Under the pieces are notes generated by a model that saw nothing but the letters and a program-made list of their open reading frames with translations, was not told the DNA's origin and did not search any database. 64,000 nt of DNA from Symbiodinium natans (taxonomy: Eukaryota > Sar > Dinophyceae > Suessiales > Symbiodiniaceae). This document shows, in pieces, positions 46,228 through 57,150 of the stretch (position 1 is its first letter; each line of letters starts with the position of its first letter). The stretch spans positions 444,061-508,060 of the forward strand of contig CAJNDS010002143.1 of NCBI GenBank assembly GCA_905221605.1. Reading direction: 5' to 3'. Position numbers and translations under genes: made by a program.

Positions 46228-46259
46228 CCCCCACCCCCCCCCCCCCCCCCCCCCCCCCC
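46228..46259. repeat. Poly-C run
   Basis: About 30 consecutive C bases after CACCCCCAC. It has no coding significance; length is uncertain in an assembly. Confidence 0.9.
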
Positions 46260-46334
46260 ACACGTGATGTAATGCGAACGTCACATTTATACTTTGGGTG
46301 AGAATCTTCGAATTCTTACTAGCCAAGAGCATTT

Positions 46335-46893
46335 TCAGTCAGCAGAAGATTTCGGGCCCCTGTCCCTAAAGTGTTTATGTATAAGGGGGTCCGATGAGAA
46401 CAATAACAGTTGACAGTTGCAAAATCCGGCTGGCTCAGGGTCCAGAATATTTCTGCCGATTGTGATCGTTTTGAGTTGCTGAGAAGTTTCTTCGTCAAAG
46501 CTGAGCAACAACTCCAGAGGCTTGGCGATAGCTGTGGCTGAGACAAAGTCGTGTTTGCTACAAAAAGCTTTGCTATCAGACATGCTGAAAAGCCGGCTGC
46601 CTTTAAGGCTTAAGATAACATTCTCTGACGCTTCAGCCTGTTCAGGTCCTGGATGTTTGGACGCTGCCAGGGAGCTCAGCGAAGCCGCTTCCTTACTTAC
46701 ATTGGTGGTCGCAGAATTGGAAACAAAGCGGCATGGCCCAGAAACCTTTCCAAAACACAAACAAACCATCTTGATACTCGCGCTCCATTGCCTGACTGTC
46801 CTCCTGCGGGCCGGAGCAGACCCGCTCTGACGGAGGAGCCTGAGTCAGGCTCGGACTAGGTGACCGTGATTCCAAAGAGGAGCTGGTGGCCAT
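46335..46893 (-). CDS. Two-exon hypothetical protein
   Basis: An ATG at 46893 begins MATSSSLESRSPSPSLTQAP, then QEDSQAM at about 46786. A short intron of about 46 bp with a GA donor (GAGCGCG) and TGGAAAG acceptor restores frame to exon 2, which starts VSGPCRFVSNSATTNVSKEA and runs uninterrupted to a stop at 46335. Exon 2 includes FVSATAIAKPLELLLSFDEE and ISTIGRN-like hydrophobic stretches (TITIGRNILDPEPAGFCN). The predicted protein is about 170 residues, serine-rich at the start, with no family recognised. It lies upstream of, and on the same strand as, the hydrolase gene. Confidence 0.5.
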
Positions 46894-46945
46894 CCTGTCG
46901 TCCTCTTTGGCCGGACTTGTTCTCTTCTTGAGCAGGTGCGAAGAG

Positions 46946-47400
46946 CTAGTTCTGGTCCAGCCAGTTGTTGCTGTCCACCAAAACCATCACGCGAACGCGA
47001 AGAACCACTCTACAGACCCTGCTCCGCCGCTGCCTGGCCGGCTTTCCACCACCCGGATATTGAAGAAAGAGGCTACTAAACTGGCTGCGGTGCCTGGTTT
47101 TGCTTCCAGATACATTGGCAACCTTCCGCGGAAGGGAAGCCATCACCGGCCTCCAAAGTTGGTGCTCCTTCTCCCCTCCTGCAGAGGGATGGCGCTGCGT
47201 TCCTTCGACGGACGACCCGGCCTTGGCGCCAGCCGGAAAGGGGTCCTGGCTATCTACCGAACCCCAGCGCAGGCATCTGCGGCAGAAGCTGCTGACGTCA
47301 TCTAGTAAGATCAGCCTGAATGTCATGCAGAGTTCCAGTGCCTTGGGAGCCGAGCGCGCGAACGCAGCTTCAAAAAAGGCACCTCCTACAATACGCAAAG
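46946..47400 (-). CDS. Candidate exons, unknown protein
   Basis: Minus-strand frames with IVGGAFFEAAFARSAPKALE (about 47390-47330) and DPFPAGAKAGSSVEGTQRHP (about 47245) look protein-like. The second starts after CCAG and ends before a GAGGGG that could be a GA donor. No family is recognised and the chain is incomplete. Confidence 0.3.
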
Positions 47401-47424
47401 GGAGTGGCGTGCTTGCCTTGTTTT

Positions 47425-47600
47425 CTTTTGAAATGGGCGCCTCTTTACCACATCAGCAGCACAGTAGGCCGTTCTTGTGGGACTCGCAACTAAGGGTGAA
47501 ACAAAGATCTACGTAGGCCAAGCAGCGACAAGGACCAAACAAACAAAAGCACAGCAACAAGCACACAAGAAAGGGAGGGAGCCTGGCGCATACTAACAGT
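47425..47600 (-). repeat. Dispersed short repeat, copy 1
   Basis: The minus strand contains GGCCTACTGTGCTGCTGATG and GTAAAGAGGCG preceded by TTTCACCCTTAGTTGCGAG and CCCACAAGAAC. The same string with few changes is found at 52655-52760, there ending in an A-run. It looks like a short non-autonomous retroposon (SINE-like). Confidence 0.6.
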
Positions 47601-48384
47601 GAGACAAAAGCCCCTCTCAGTACTCGAGGAAGACGACGCAGGATCTTTCGAAGATGCACATTGATCCCACAGCTCTGGCTCGCAAAGCCGCAAAATGCGG
47701 TGTAAGGCACACGCAGGAGTGGAAGTCACATGGTGGCCCATCAAGAGCAGGGCTTAGATCGCCGGGAGCACATCTGTACAAGCAAACCGGCATTGCAGCC
47801 ACACAGCTCGAAACAGCGTTGAGGGAAAACCAATACTTGCGCATCCTCCTAAAACAAATCCGCTTTTCCAGCAGAATTGCATGGGCAGCCTCTCCTCATT
47901 GCACCGGCCATACAGGGCTGCGTGGAAAGACGCCCACACTGCCAGGCGGGCTGCCCTGTTGGGACTCCAGGCTGGTAAACATCCGCATAAAAACGCCCTG
48001 AACTCGAGCTGGTCCCGGCTCTATTCACAGGACAAGCTATCCCACTGACGCTGACCTTGCCCATTTCAAGGATAAACACCAGGCAGGTTCAAGGCGCGAG
48101 GTTGAGCTGCAAGATAGCAAGGTTAGTAACTTGTATTCCCCTGTGCATTCCGCATCTCGCCATTCGAGGAAAAGTGGTCAACTGCTGGGCGGCGACTGTC
48201 CAAGTGACAGCATCGAACTGGTGGGTTCCATCACCCAGGCAGCAGGAGCGATGATTGAGACCTGTGAAAAGGCATTCATGTTCAGGTCCACTGCACGCCC
48301 AGACCTCAAGAAATTGCGGCGTCACTTGTGTCTCTCCTGTCCAGGCGAGTTGTAAGGCGTGGAACGCTTTTCTTCTAGGAAAGC

Positions 48385-48775
48385 GACGGGCAGCCGGAGG
48401 CACATCGTCGACCTACCTGGGAGGTCCGAGCCGGGCGTCTCAATTCTTGACATAAGTTCCGACCCCAAATTCAGTGCCGCAAAAAGCTTCTTTGCCATCT
48501 TCGCACTGCATGCCAAGATCGAAACACCTGAGTTCAAGCAATAAGCACTGAAAAAAAAAAGGAATCCGAGTTCATATGGTGGCGGAGTTTGTGGAGTTCA
48601 TGTAAGCGGAGTCGGCGGAGTCCTTCCAAGGTGGCATTCCCCTTAGAACGGCAGCGGAGTCGAGGTGAGCCCGTTTTAAATGCACAATGGTTTTTAAACC
48701 GGGGAAAACACGACTCCGCGACATGCTCCATCCCTCGTGCACCAATCCTGCAAAATCTACGCTAAGATTCTACGG
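48385..48775 (+). repeat. Inverted repeat, left arm (with insertion)
   Basis: Contains GCGTCTCAATTCTTGACATA, GCAAAAAGCTTCTTTGCC, GAACGGCAGCGGAGTCG and CATGCTCCATCCCTCGTGC. All reappear in reverse complement at 49150-49400. This arm carries an extra segment of about 90 bp starting with an A-run (48550-48640, GGAATCCGAGTTCATATGG) that the right arm lacks. Confidence 0.85.
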
Positions 48776-49149
48776 GGTGGGGGGTAGTCTTGCCTTCTGA
48801 ATTATCGTTTTAAGAGCTGCAAAGCTGCGCAAAAGTTGCTCTCCGTCTGCAAGTAACCTTAGAAATCTCACAAACGCCACCTGACATCGAGCCCATTTCA
48901 TGCGCCCCAAACTGACGCATTTCTTAAAACGTCCATCGCAGTCGCTCTAGGTTCACGATTGCTCCGTTAATCGTCAGCCGACACCGTGCCAGGTAAGGCG
49001 ACGGTCAGGCCGGACTAACGCTCAATTGTAGATGAAAGAAAGGAACGACACAAGAACTCAAACACAGAATGCCGCCTTATGAGAAGCGTCAGTAAACAGG
49101 CATAGCTTGTCACGCTTCAAAGCAATTCAGGAGGACAACTCCGCATAGA

Positions 49150-49400
49150 AACTGAGCGTCGATTTTGCAGAATTGGCGCACGAGGGATGGAGCATGTTTG
49201 AAACGCGCTTCCCGACTCCGCTGCCGTTCCACATTGCTGAACTGAGATTTCTATCTTGGCACGCAGTGCGAAGACGGCAAAGAAGCTTTTGCGGTGCTGA
49301 ATTCAGCGGAACTCATGTCAAGAATTGAGACGTGCGGCCAGGATGTCCCAGGTTGCCAGTTTGCTGGAGAAGATGCTATGGCTGCAGAAATGAGGCTTTT
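49150..49400 (-). repeat. Inverted repeat, right arm
   Basis: Reverse complement partner of 48385-48775, at roughly 85-90 percent identity judged by eye (GCACGAGGGATGGAGCATG, CGACTCCGCTGCCGTTC, GGCAAAGAAGCTTTTGCGG, TGTCAAGAATTGAGACG). The arms are separated by about 375 bp without recognised content (48776-49150). Confidence 0.85.
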
Positions 49401-49711
49401 TGTAACTTCTCGCTGGCTTGAAGCGGGGCCGCCCAGATTCAGCTCTGGCGAAATTTAGCCGATTTCCACCACTTGGATTTTTTGCCTCGGCAAAATGGGG
49501 GTGCGAAGCACTCTCCCGCTATGTCTGTAGCCTCCGAGAAAAAATTGCGCAAGAAGCAGAACAGAGACCTTACAGTTGCAGAATCCATCAGTTGCAAAAT
49601 CCATGAAACTCGACGTCTCAGCTGCAGTATAACAAAGTAAACCAAACCTCCGGTCTCTTCAGAAAACATACAAAAAGCAAAATCAGAGACCAACAAAGAG
49701 CCAGAAAAGAT

Positions 49712-50343
<632 letters not shown>

Positions 50344-50879
50344 GAACGCTGAGCGAGCGGGCTCTGCTCATTGCGGGCGTTTTGCACCGTCTGAGCACCG
50401 AAAATTGGGTTGGAGCTAATGGTTAGGAGAGGTGAAACCGAATGCAACACTGAATAGAAAGGTGAGACTGTGCAGGAATTGGGATCAGAAAGACAGAGCT
50501 AGCTAACCAATGGAAATTGTAGCTTAGCGTTCAGTTGTGAAGAGGTCTTCTCCCCGTCGTCCTAATGTGTTTCGCTGCGTCCAGCAAACACGCACCTATC
50601 TGCAATTGGGTCGTACCTGTCGGCCGTCTCCCTTAGTGTCCATCTAGCGGCGTCCCACATGGATCACTGTGCAGAAAGGTAGAGGATCGTAGGTTAATTT
50701 TTTCTCTGTGGCGATCAAGCTGTGGGTTACGCTTGTAGCTGGATTGGTAGCTGCAAGCTCTCCCGTAGAATGACTTTTCAGTTCCAGCTGCTTTTCTGCC
50801 ACACACACTCTGAGCAAGCTGTGATCCAACAGGCTGTACCATGTGTGTCTACATCAGTCTATCAGTCCAGCTCTTAGAA

Positions 50880-51010
50880 GATGAAATCGCGGAATCAAAT
50901 CGCTGCGATTTAAACACGCAGGCCCAAATCGCTTCTTATTTGGTCGTATTCAACCATTGGAAACGCAAATCGCGCGATTCGGGTTTCCAATGCCAAATCG
51001 CAGCTTGTGC
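50880..51010. repeat. Cluster of AAATCGC / GCGATTT motifs
   Basis: The heptamer AAATCGC or its complement occurs about eight times in 130 bp, including the inverted pairs AAATCGCTGCGATTT and AAATCGCGCGATTCG. Further clusters are at 51620-51660 and 52455-52510. Confidence 0.75.
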
Positions 51011-51310
51011 TGCTTTCAAGAAGCACTCGTGAGAAGTGGGTTCAATGATTTTTGCGGGTTTGGGAAAAATCATTTAGGATTTCAGAAGTTCAAGTTCAGG
51101 GGCGCTTTTAGGAAGCCTTGAATAACCGGAAATTTAGATTCAGAGAGGTGCTGGAAAGCCTTCAGTTGTTTGGAAATTCAGTTTACAGAGCCATTCGAAG
51201 GCCCTCATTGGTCTCGAAACTCGCACGTAGCGAAGTACAGATTTTCCTTCATGCATTTTTGAGTAAGAGTTTAGAGTTTAGGGAAGCTAAACACCCTCTC
51301 GCTCAACCCA

Positions 51311-51538
51311 AACTAGGCTTTTCAATGTATGAAACAATCAGGTTGAGGATTTTATCTAGAAAAGTACCATGTTCAACGACTTATTTCCGAGAGCACTGTG
51401 TGCTGTTTTGGTTTGTACCGAATCTGGTCCTTCTGATGTCAATGTGGGGGTGGGGTTGGGGGGGAGGGGGGGTGAGCACGAAATGATTTTTGCAGACCCT
51501 GGCAAAAATCATTTCTGATGTTTTCCCTTCAAGGTTTT
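51311..51538 (+). repeat. Direct duplication of a hairpin-bearing module, copy 1
   Basis: From CTAGGCTTTTCAATGTATGA to TTTTCCCTTCAAGGTTT. Copy 2 lies at 51936-52148 with scattered substitutions and a shorter G-rich middle. Each copy has a G-run (GGGGGTGGGG...) and a perfect 13-bp inverted repeat. Confidence 0.9.
51481..51517. repeat. Perfect inverted repeat AAATGATTTTTGC / GCAAAAATCATTT
   Basis: 13-bp arms with a spacer of about 9 bases (AGACCCTG). The same hairpin is at about 52091-52127 (spacer AGGCCCTG). A shorter version, AATGATTTTT and AAAAATCATT, occurs at 51046-51076. The recurrence in three places suggests a mobile or functional structure. Confidence 0.85.
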
Positions 51539-51935
51539 TGGGTTTAGGGCTAACAGGCCTTAAGATGAGGGTTTCTTAACAAACTTGTGGGCATGGTCCT
51601 TTGACTTCCAAGTTGCCCTACGATTTGCAGCGATTTGTTGGCGATTTGAAGCGATCCAAGCACAATTCAGATTCCAGGTTTCTGTCTTCCGCGACGTGTG
51701 ACAGTCTTCAGGCCTGCCGAAGCTGAACCCGTTGAGATGCAGGATTTGGTTTCTTTTGAGTTTCACGACCATGTAGGAGTGTCGGCTTTAGGTTTTACAG
51801 GGCTCCATCCATGGCACTTGTGTCTTCGTTGTGGCAGTATCATTTATGTTCGAGCTGGGTGTTTTTTTGCACGGTTTTGGGTTTAGGGGCTAGGATTGAG
51901 AGTTTAGCCTTGAGAATCTAGGCTCTAGGCTCTAA

Positions 51936-52148
51936 GCTAGGCTTTTCCATGTATGAACAGTCAGGTTGAGGAATCTATCCAGAAAAGTAGCATGTTCAAC
52001 GACTTACTTCCGAGAGCACTGTGTGTTTTTTGGTTTGTACCGAATCTGGTCCTTCTGATGTGGGGGTGGGGTGGGAGGGGGGGGTGAGCACGAAATGATT
52101 TTTGCAGGCCCTGGCAAAAATCATTTCTGATGTTTTCCCTTCAAGGTT
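51936..52148 (+). repeat. Direct duplication of a hairpin-bearing module, copy 2
   Basis: Matches 51311-51538 (CTAGGCTTTTCCATGTATGA, CATGTTCAACGACTTACTTC, CCGAGAGCACTGTGTG, TGAGCACGAAATGATTTTTG). A third, much shorter echo (CTGGTTCTTCTGAAGGG, GTCGAGCACCAAATAA) follows at 52183-52226. Confidence 0.9.
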
Positions 52149-52221
52149 TATGGGTTTAAGACTTAGGATAAGTGTTTAGAACCTGGTTCTTCTGAAGGGT
52201 GGGGGGGGGGGTCGAGCACCA

Positions 52222-52312
52222 AATAACCCTCAACCCTCAACCCTCCACCCTCGACCCTCAACCCTCAATCCTAAACTCTAAACCCTAAACCCTCAACCCT
52301 CAACCTTAAACC
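52222..52312. repeat. Degenerate CCCTCAA / CCCTAAA heptamers
   Basis: About 12 units of AACCCTC with a few AACCCTA and AACTCTA, in CCCTAAA-like orientation. Another telomere-derived array. Confidence 0.9.
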
Positions 52313-52634
52313 GGAGTCGAGGGTAGGGAAACTACGAGAGGTTTAAGCAACGGAGCTGTTCGAAAGATCTTTAATGAACCCAGAAAAATCATTTAGCTTC
52401 CCCCTTCAAGCTCTCCTTGAAGCCTCTTTCTCAACCCTCATACATACCCATTCAAATCGTGCGATTCGGGCTTTCCCCAAACGCGGCGATTTCAAAATGC
52501 TGCGATTCTAACATCTAAGGTCCAGCTTGTCGGGCTAGACAATGCCTGCTGTCCAGCTTCACACGATAATTTGCCAATCGTGAAGCGCTAACGCTCACAC
52601 AAGCCGATGCCACTGAGCATCGTAGTGCAGCGGA

Positions 52635-52860
52635 TGCCTTTTTTTTTTTTGGAGCCGTCGCCTCTTTACTACATCAGCAGCGCAGTAGGCCGTCCTTGTG
52701 GGTCTCAACACTAGAGGTGAAACAGTCGCAGGCGCGAAAACCGAAACAAGCACACACCAAAAACACCACCAAACACAACCACAAAAACCCGCAGCAACCC
52801 GCCAAAACCAAAAGCGCCAAACGTCAAACTGTACAGGCCAGCGAGTGAAAAAGAAGTCGT
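52635..52860 (-). repeat. Dispersed short repeat, copy 2, with A-tail
   Basis: The minus strand has GTGTGCTTGTTTCGG, TTTCACCTCTAGTGTTGAG, CCCACAAGGACGGCCTACTG, CTGCTGATGTAGTAAAGAGG, then CTCC and a run of 11 A (52638-52648). It is related to 47425-47600. The A-run at the expected 3' end supports retroposition. Confidence 0.65.
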
Positions 52861-53351
52861 GACTACAAAGAAGCAACCGCTAGCGCAGAGGCCCTTATTG
52901 CAAGACAACTTAACGCACGGCCAGCATGGTGAGACCAATGCAAACAAGAACCTACCTGCACCAATCACTCAGCAGCCCGTCACCCAAAGCAACGCTGCGC
53001 CACGTCTGGTACAGACATTAAGCGAAAGTATGGGTAGGCCGTAAGGCAAGGAACCTCCGTCACCTAAACTGCTCAACGCGTCCGTAGAGACAGTCCCCAC
53101 ACAAGCGCCAGGGCCGTAGCAATAGCACTCAGGACTCCATTGTGGTTGACAAGAAAGTTGCAAGCACACTAAGCACAATGCACACAGAGTGCCAGAAAAG
53201 GCGCCCCCTTCCCCCCCGACGAGCGGGGGCAGACAAGGGGCTGGTGTGGCTACACTATGCTGCAGCCTGCGCTGTGTGAGTCCGGGCGTCCTCACGTAGC
53301 TATGGCCATAGGGCAGGCCTGGAGCGCTGCTTGCAAGAGGCCATATTGTTA

Positions 53352-54150
53352 CAGCCCCGTGCAGCGGCCGATTTTTGAGACGGCGCAAGAGCCCAAAGGC
53401 TGCTGGCTGGCCCTTGGGCAGTGTGCTTCCCAGGTACCGGGAGCCTATCGGCTTGGCGTGCTTAGCCTGGTGCAGTTTAAGGCCCACAAGGCCAGCCAAC
53501 CGCGCGTCAAGTGTGAGAGTCAAGGGGCCTTAGAACTCGGAGCCCCGCGCAGCGGCCGATTTTTTGAGAGCACTTCAAGCAGGTTTACCCCGTGACTACA
53601 CCTGATGCGGGACCCACAGCAAAGTGCTAGGCCTAGTCACTTCTGGACCTGCTGGGATAGGTCGAAGCAGCAGTTCCTCACATCCCTTCTGAAGGTTCCG
53701 GCAGCCGTTTGCAGGGCTTAATCACTTCTGGGCCTTCTGGAGTAGTTTTAGGCAGCAGTTTGAGAGGCCTACTCACTGCTGGGCCTTCCGGAGAAGTTTT
53801 AGGCAGCAGTTTGAGAGGCCTAATCACTCAGAGCCCTCCAGGGAAGGTTGAGGCAACAGTTTGAGAAGCCTAATCACTTCTGGGCCTTCAGGCAACAGTT
53901 GAGACAGCAGTTTGAGAGGCCTAAGCATTTCTGGGCCTTCTGAAAATCTTGAGGCATCAGTTTGAGAGGTCTACCCACTGCTTCTGCTTGCCACAGCGCA
54001 GGAGGGCGGGCGCCCTCCTGGCCGGGCAGTGAGACTGCAGGCAAGGTGCCCAAGATGCCTGTCAATAGATGCGGCGTCCATTGCTTGGCATCCAGAAACT
54101 TAAAGATACTGTGGTCCCTCAACTGCCCCGCGCAGCGGCCGATTTTTGCG
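53352..54150 (+). repeat. Three dispersed copies of GCAGCGGCCGATTTTTG
   Basis: The 25-base phrase CCCCGCGCAGCGG plus CCGATTTTTGAGAC occurs at about 53353, 53541 (one extra T) and 54123. Spacing is irregular and the intervening DNA differs, so this is not a simple tandem array. Confidence 0.85.
53620..53990 (+). repeat. Tandem array, about 61-bp unit, six copies
   Basis: Unit reads roughly CCTAATCACTTCTGGGCC, TTCTGGAG, AGTTTTAGGCAGCAG, TTTGAGAGG. Copies begin near 53632, 53708, 53768, 53818, 53868 and 53918 with length variation. Related single units recur at 54717-54800. Confidence 0.9.
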
Positions 54151-54194
54151 ACTGCAAACCTGTCACAGAATGGGCAGTTTGCGCAAGACGATAC

Positions 54195-54670
54195 ACATCT
54201 CTGCTGCTCTCAGGTCCTGTGAGAGCCGATAGGCTCGTGATATCTCTCCGCCTTGCTCTCAGGTCCCGCAGGTCAATAAGCTTCAGGCTCGAGATCTTTC
54301 TCCCTGCTACTGCTGCTCCCGGGTCCGGAGAGCCCATAGGCTTCAGATTTGCGATTTATCTGCGTGCTGCTCACACATCTCTGCTCTCAGGTCCTGTGAG
54401 AGCCGATAGGCTTGTGATATCTCTCCGCCTTGCTCGCAGGTCCCGTAGGTCAATAAGCTTCAGGCTCGAGATCTCTCTCCCTGCAGCTCCCGGGTCCGGA
54501 GAGCCCATAGGCTTTAGGTTTGCGATTTATCTGCGTGCTGCTCCCAGGTCGCGTAGGCCCATAGGCTTCAGGTTCGCTCTTGTACTTCATGCCGGGTCCT
54601 GAAACGCGATAGGCTTCAGGTTTGCAATTTCCCTCCCTGCTGCTCCTAAGTCCCGAGGGACCACAAGCTT
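54195..54670 (+). repeat. Higher-order tandem array (about 52-bp units in a 175-bp block)
   Basis: Basic unit: CTCCCGGGTCCGGAGAGCCC, ATAGGCTTCAGGTTTGCGAT, TTATCTGCGTGCTG or variants with GAGCCGATAGGCTCGTGATA. Three different units form a block at about 54205-54375 that is repeated at 54384-54546, followed by degraded units. A continuous plus-strand frame through it gives a repetitive peptide, but this follows from unit length and is not evidence for a gene. Confidence 0.9.
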
Positions 54671-54794
54671 CGGGTGCACGACCTCCTCTTAACCTGCTCT
54701 GGGCTTCTAGTAGGGCTGAAACAGCAGATTCTGTCATCCCTTCTGGGCCTTTCTGGCGAAGGTTCCGGCAACCGTTTGCGAGTCCTAATCACAT

Positions 54795-54965
54795 TTGGGC
54801 CTTCTGAAACCTGGAACGCCTGGCACAAGACCCACGACGGTCTGTGCTGCAATAGGAACTGAGGACCTGCGGCATCTGCTGAACCTGGAACGCCTGACAA
54901 ATAAGCCCACGGTGGTATGTGCCGCAACAACCTGAGGACCTATGGCAACTACTACATTTTGCCTG
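54795..54965 (+). repeat. Two-copy tandem repeat, about 78 bp
   Basis: CCTGGAACGCCTGGCACAAG ... ACTGAGGACCTGCGGCA (54812-54885) is followed by CCTGGAACGCCTGACAAATA ... CCTGAGGACCTATGGCA (54888-54951). Confidence 0.85.
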
Positions 54966-55271
54966 GAGGGGCCTGTGCACCTTGATTGAGTGTGTCGGCA
55001 CCCGCGAGCACGTCTGGCCTGTGCACCGTAAGCCTGTGCCTTGCTGGCACCTGTAAGCACGCCTAAACCCGGAAGGGCCTGTGCTTTCTTGGCGTTCTTA
55101 CTCTTACTGACCAAGAGAAGGCACAAACAAACAAACACCCACCTTACAAGCAACATTTTGCGCCCTCAGCCAGGGGCAATGATGCACGACGTTCAAAAGG
55201 TAAACATTGAACTGCGGCAAAACATGCTTCCAAGTTAAAAGGCTTGGTAAAAGCGGATTAGCACTTGCGAC

Positions 55272-55276
<5 letters not shown>

Positions 55277-55325
<49 letters not shown>
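55277..55325. repeat. (CT)n microsatellite
   Basis: About 24 uninterrupted CT units. Confidence 0.98.
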
Positions 55326-55328
<3 letters not shown>

Positions 55329-55880
55329 CGCTGCAGAGGTAACTCCACATAGCGGCGCTGTGAGACATACAGTCTGGCACTGTGACCAAACCGGCTCATC
55401 GTGTGAGCAATTGGTGAAGGTTCCACATGACCGGCCCGAAAGGCCCAAGCATCATGTGGGGAGGCCTCATGTCTATATGCACACAAAACGGAACTACAAA
55501 AGAAGCAAAACGAGAATGCCGCATATCAAAGGTGAACCATTTGTACACAACGAAGCAAGGAAAAAGACATAGTGATAGTGAGCCGCACTTGCACATGGGG
55601 CATCAGGGGCATGCCAGTGCCCATGAGAGCATAGGCACCAGTCAGAGCCGTAACGCGCAAGCGAAGCACGTCCGTCACCCCACGCATCCCCTCGACGACC
55701 CCCACTCAGGCCTACCAATCCCAGGAGGGCGATAGACATGAGCTGCCGCGCACTCTCTGACTACTCTACAATGCCACTCAATGGTTCAGGGATTTGACGT
55801 GTCAAAAAGACAATGTAGCCTCGCTGGTCTACAAGTCCACAAAACGATGCATGGTCCTCTTCAGTCCCAACCCTGACGAG

Positions 55881-57150
55881 CTAAGGTCTTGTATCGTCAT
55901 CTTTAAGAACCCAGCCGTGTCCTGTTCGCAACAAAGCACGATAGTGGCCTTCATGACAGGAGCGCCCATCATGTATGACTATGGAGCAAACCCGATACGC
56001 ATGCCAATCAACGTGCAGAGATGTTGGAGTGGTGAAGACTGGCATGTAGACATCCTGCCTTGTCACTCGGTACGTACGACCATCCTTGTTCCAACCTGAG
56101 TCATGTCGCTTAAAGCGAGGGAGCGCCAACACAACAAATGGAGCAGGCTCCTGGAGGGCATGCATCTCTTGCTGTGAGTGCCAACATGCAATGAGCGATT
56201 GCAACGTGTTTTCGGCCGCGGCGGTGTGTGCAAGCTGATGCCCTTGTGTCCGCTTCATGCCCTCCGGCCAAAGCTGTGCTCCGATGATGGACAAAGCCGA
56301 ATGTCCACAGAGCAGTCTGACGCAGTCGTAGAGCTCGTCCGCCTTGGCCCCCCGCAGTAAGACCTCGATGAGAAACACCGTGGTCGGCTTGGTTATGTTC
56401 TCCGTGATGGCTCGGGTTGCATGGCATCGAAGAAGTGTGACCGGCTCTTGGAAGCCGGCCCTCAACTTGGCCAGGAGCTCCACTGTCCGATCGAAGTCCA
56501 TGGAAGCACGTTGCTCGTCCTTGACCAACCTTTGAAGTGCAGGGCTCCACTTCTCCATGATCCACTGGTTCTCGGCATTGAGGCGTCTGGTTCCTGACCG
56601 CAGTCATTGCCGCCGGCGTGTTCTGGAGTTCTGCGAGCCTGGCCTCCATCTCCATCAATATGCAGTCCATAACCAAGCACCTTAGAGGAAGCCGAACCTG
56701 GTCTGGGGTGGCCTCTCTTATCTTCTGCCACCTTTTCGTTACTTTGAGTAACGGGGCAATGATACCCGGGGTCTGATTGACCATGTGCAGAACAAAGGCC
56801 CGGTCGGACCGAGTGAGGTTGGAATGGTCCTCTTGCCTGATCGCCATCTGGGCTACCAAGCGAATTGCCGTCTCCAGGTCCGCGTTGGTTTGCCTCTTGG
56901 CCCTCCTCTGTGTCCTGGTGCCTCGACTGGGTGGCGTTGCCGTAGATGCCGTACCGGTAGAGCGCGTTGACCGCGGCGACTGACTTTTCCTCCTTTTGTT
57001 GGGAGGTGGTAAGAAGTGGTGCTTCTGCCGTCTCCCTGCATCCCCTCTAACTTCTCCTTTTGCCGTGCTGTGGCCACGCTGCGGAGCAAGTTCCACGATG
57101 TCGGCAAGCTGGTGGCTTTGGGCCTGCAACAGGACCTTCTTGTGTGCCAT
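55881..57150 (-). pseudogene. LINE first ORF with C-terminal USP-like segment (one frameshift)
   Basis: The minus strand from ATG 57150 reads MAHKKVLLQAQSHQLADIVE, a basic low-complexity stretch, ETAIRLVAQMAIRQEDHSNL and LPLRCLVMDCILMEMEARLA. It shifts frame at about 56590 to MEKWSPALQRLVKDEQRASM, RCHATRAITENITKPTTVFL and SALSIIGAQLWPEGMKR, wording I know from dinoflagellate LINE ORF1 proteins. The end (about 56110-55881) reads LALPRFKRHDSGWNKDGR, YRVCSIVIHDGRSCHEGHYR, GWVLKDDDTRP: the histidine box (GHYRA) and following aspartates of ubiquitin-specific proteases. The USP cysteine box is not seen. No endonuclease or RT follows on this strand, so the copy is 3'-truncated. Confidence 0.75.

Noticed and set aside
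54069..54602. Repetitive 177-codon plus-strand ORF
   Set aside because: Open because the tandem units happen to be compatible with the frame; no start context, splice chain or family similarity. Treated as minisatellite.
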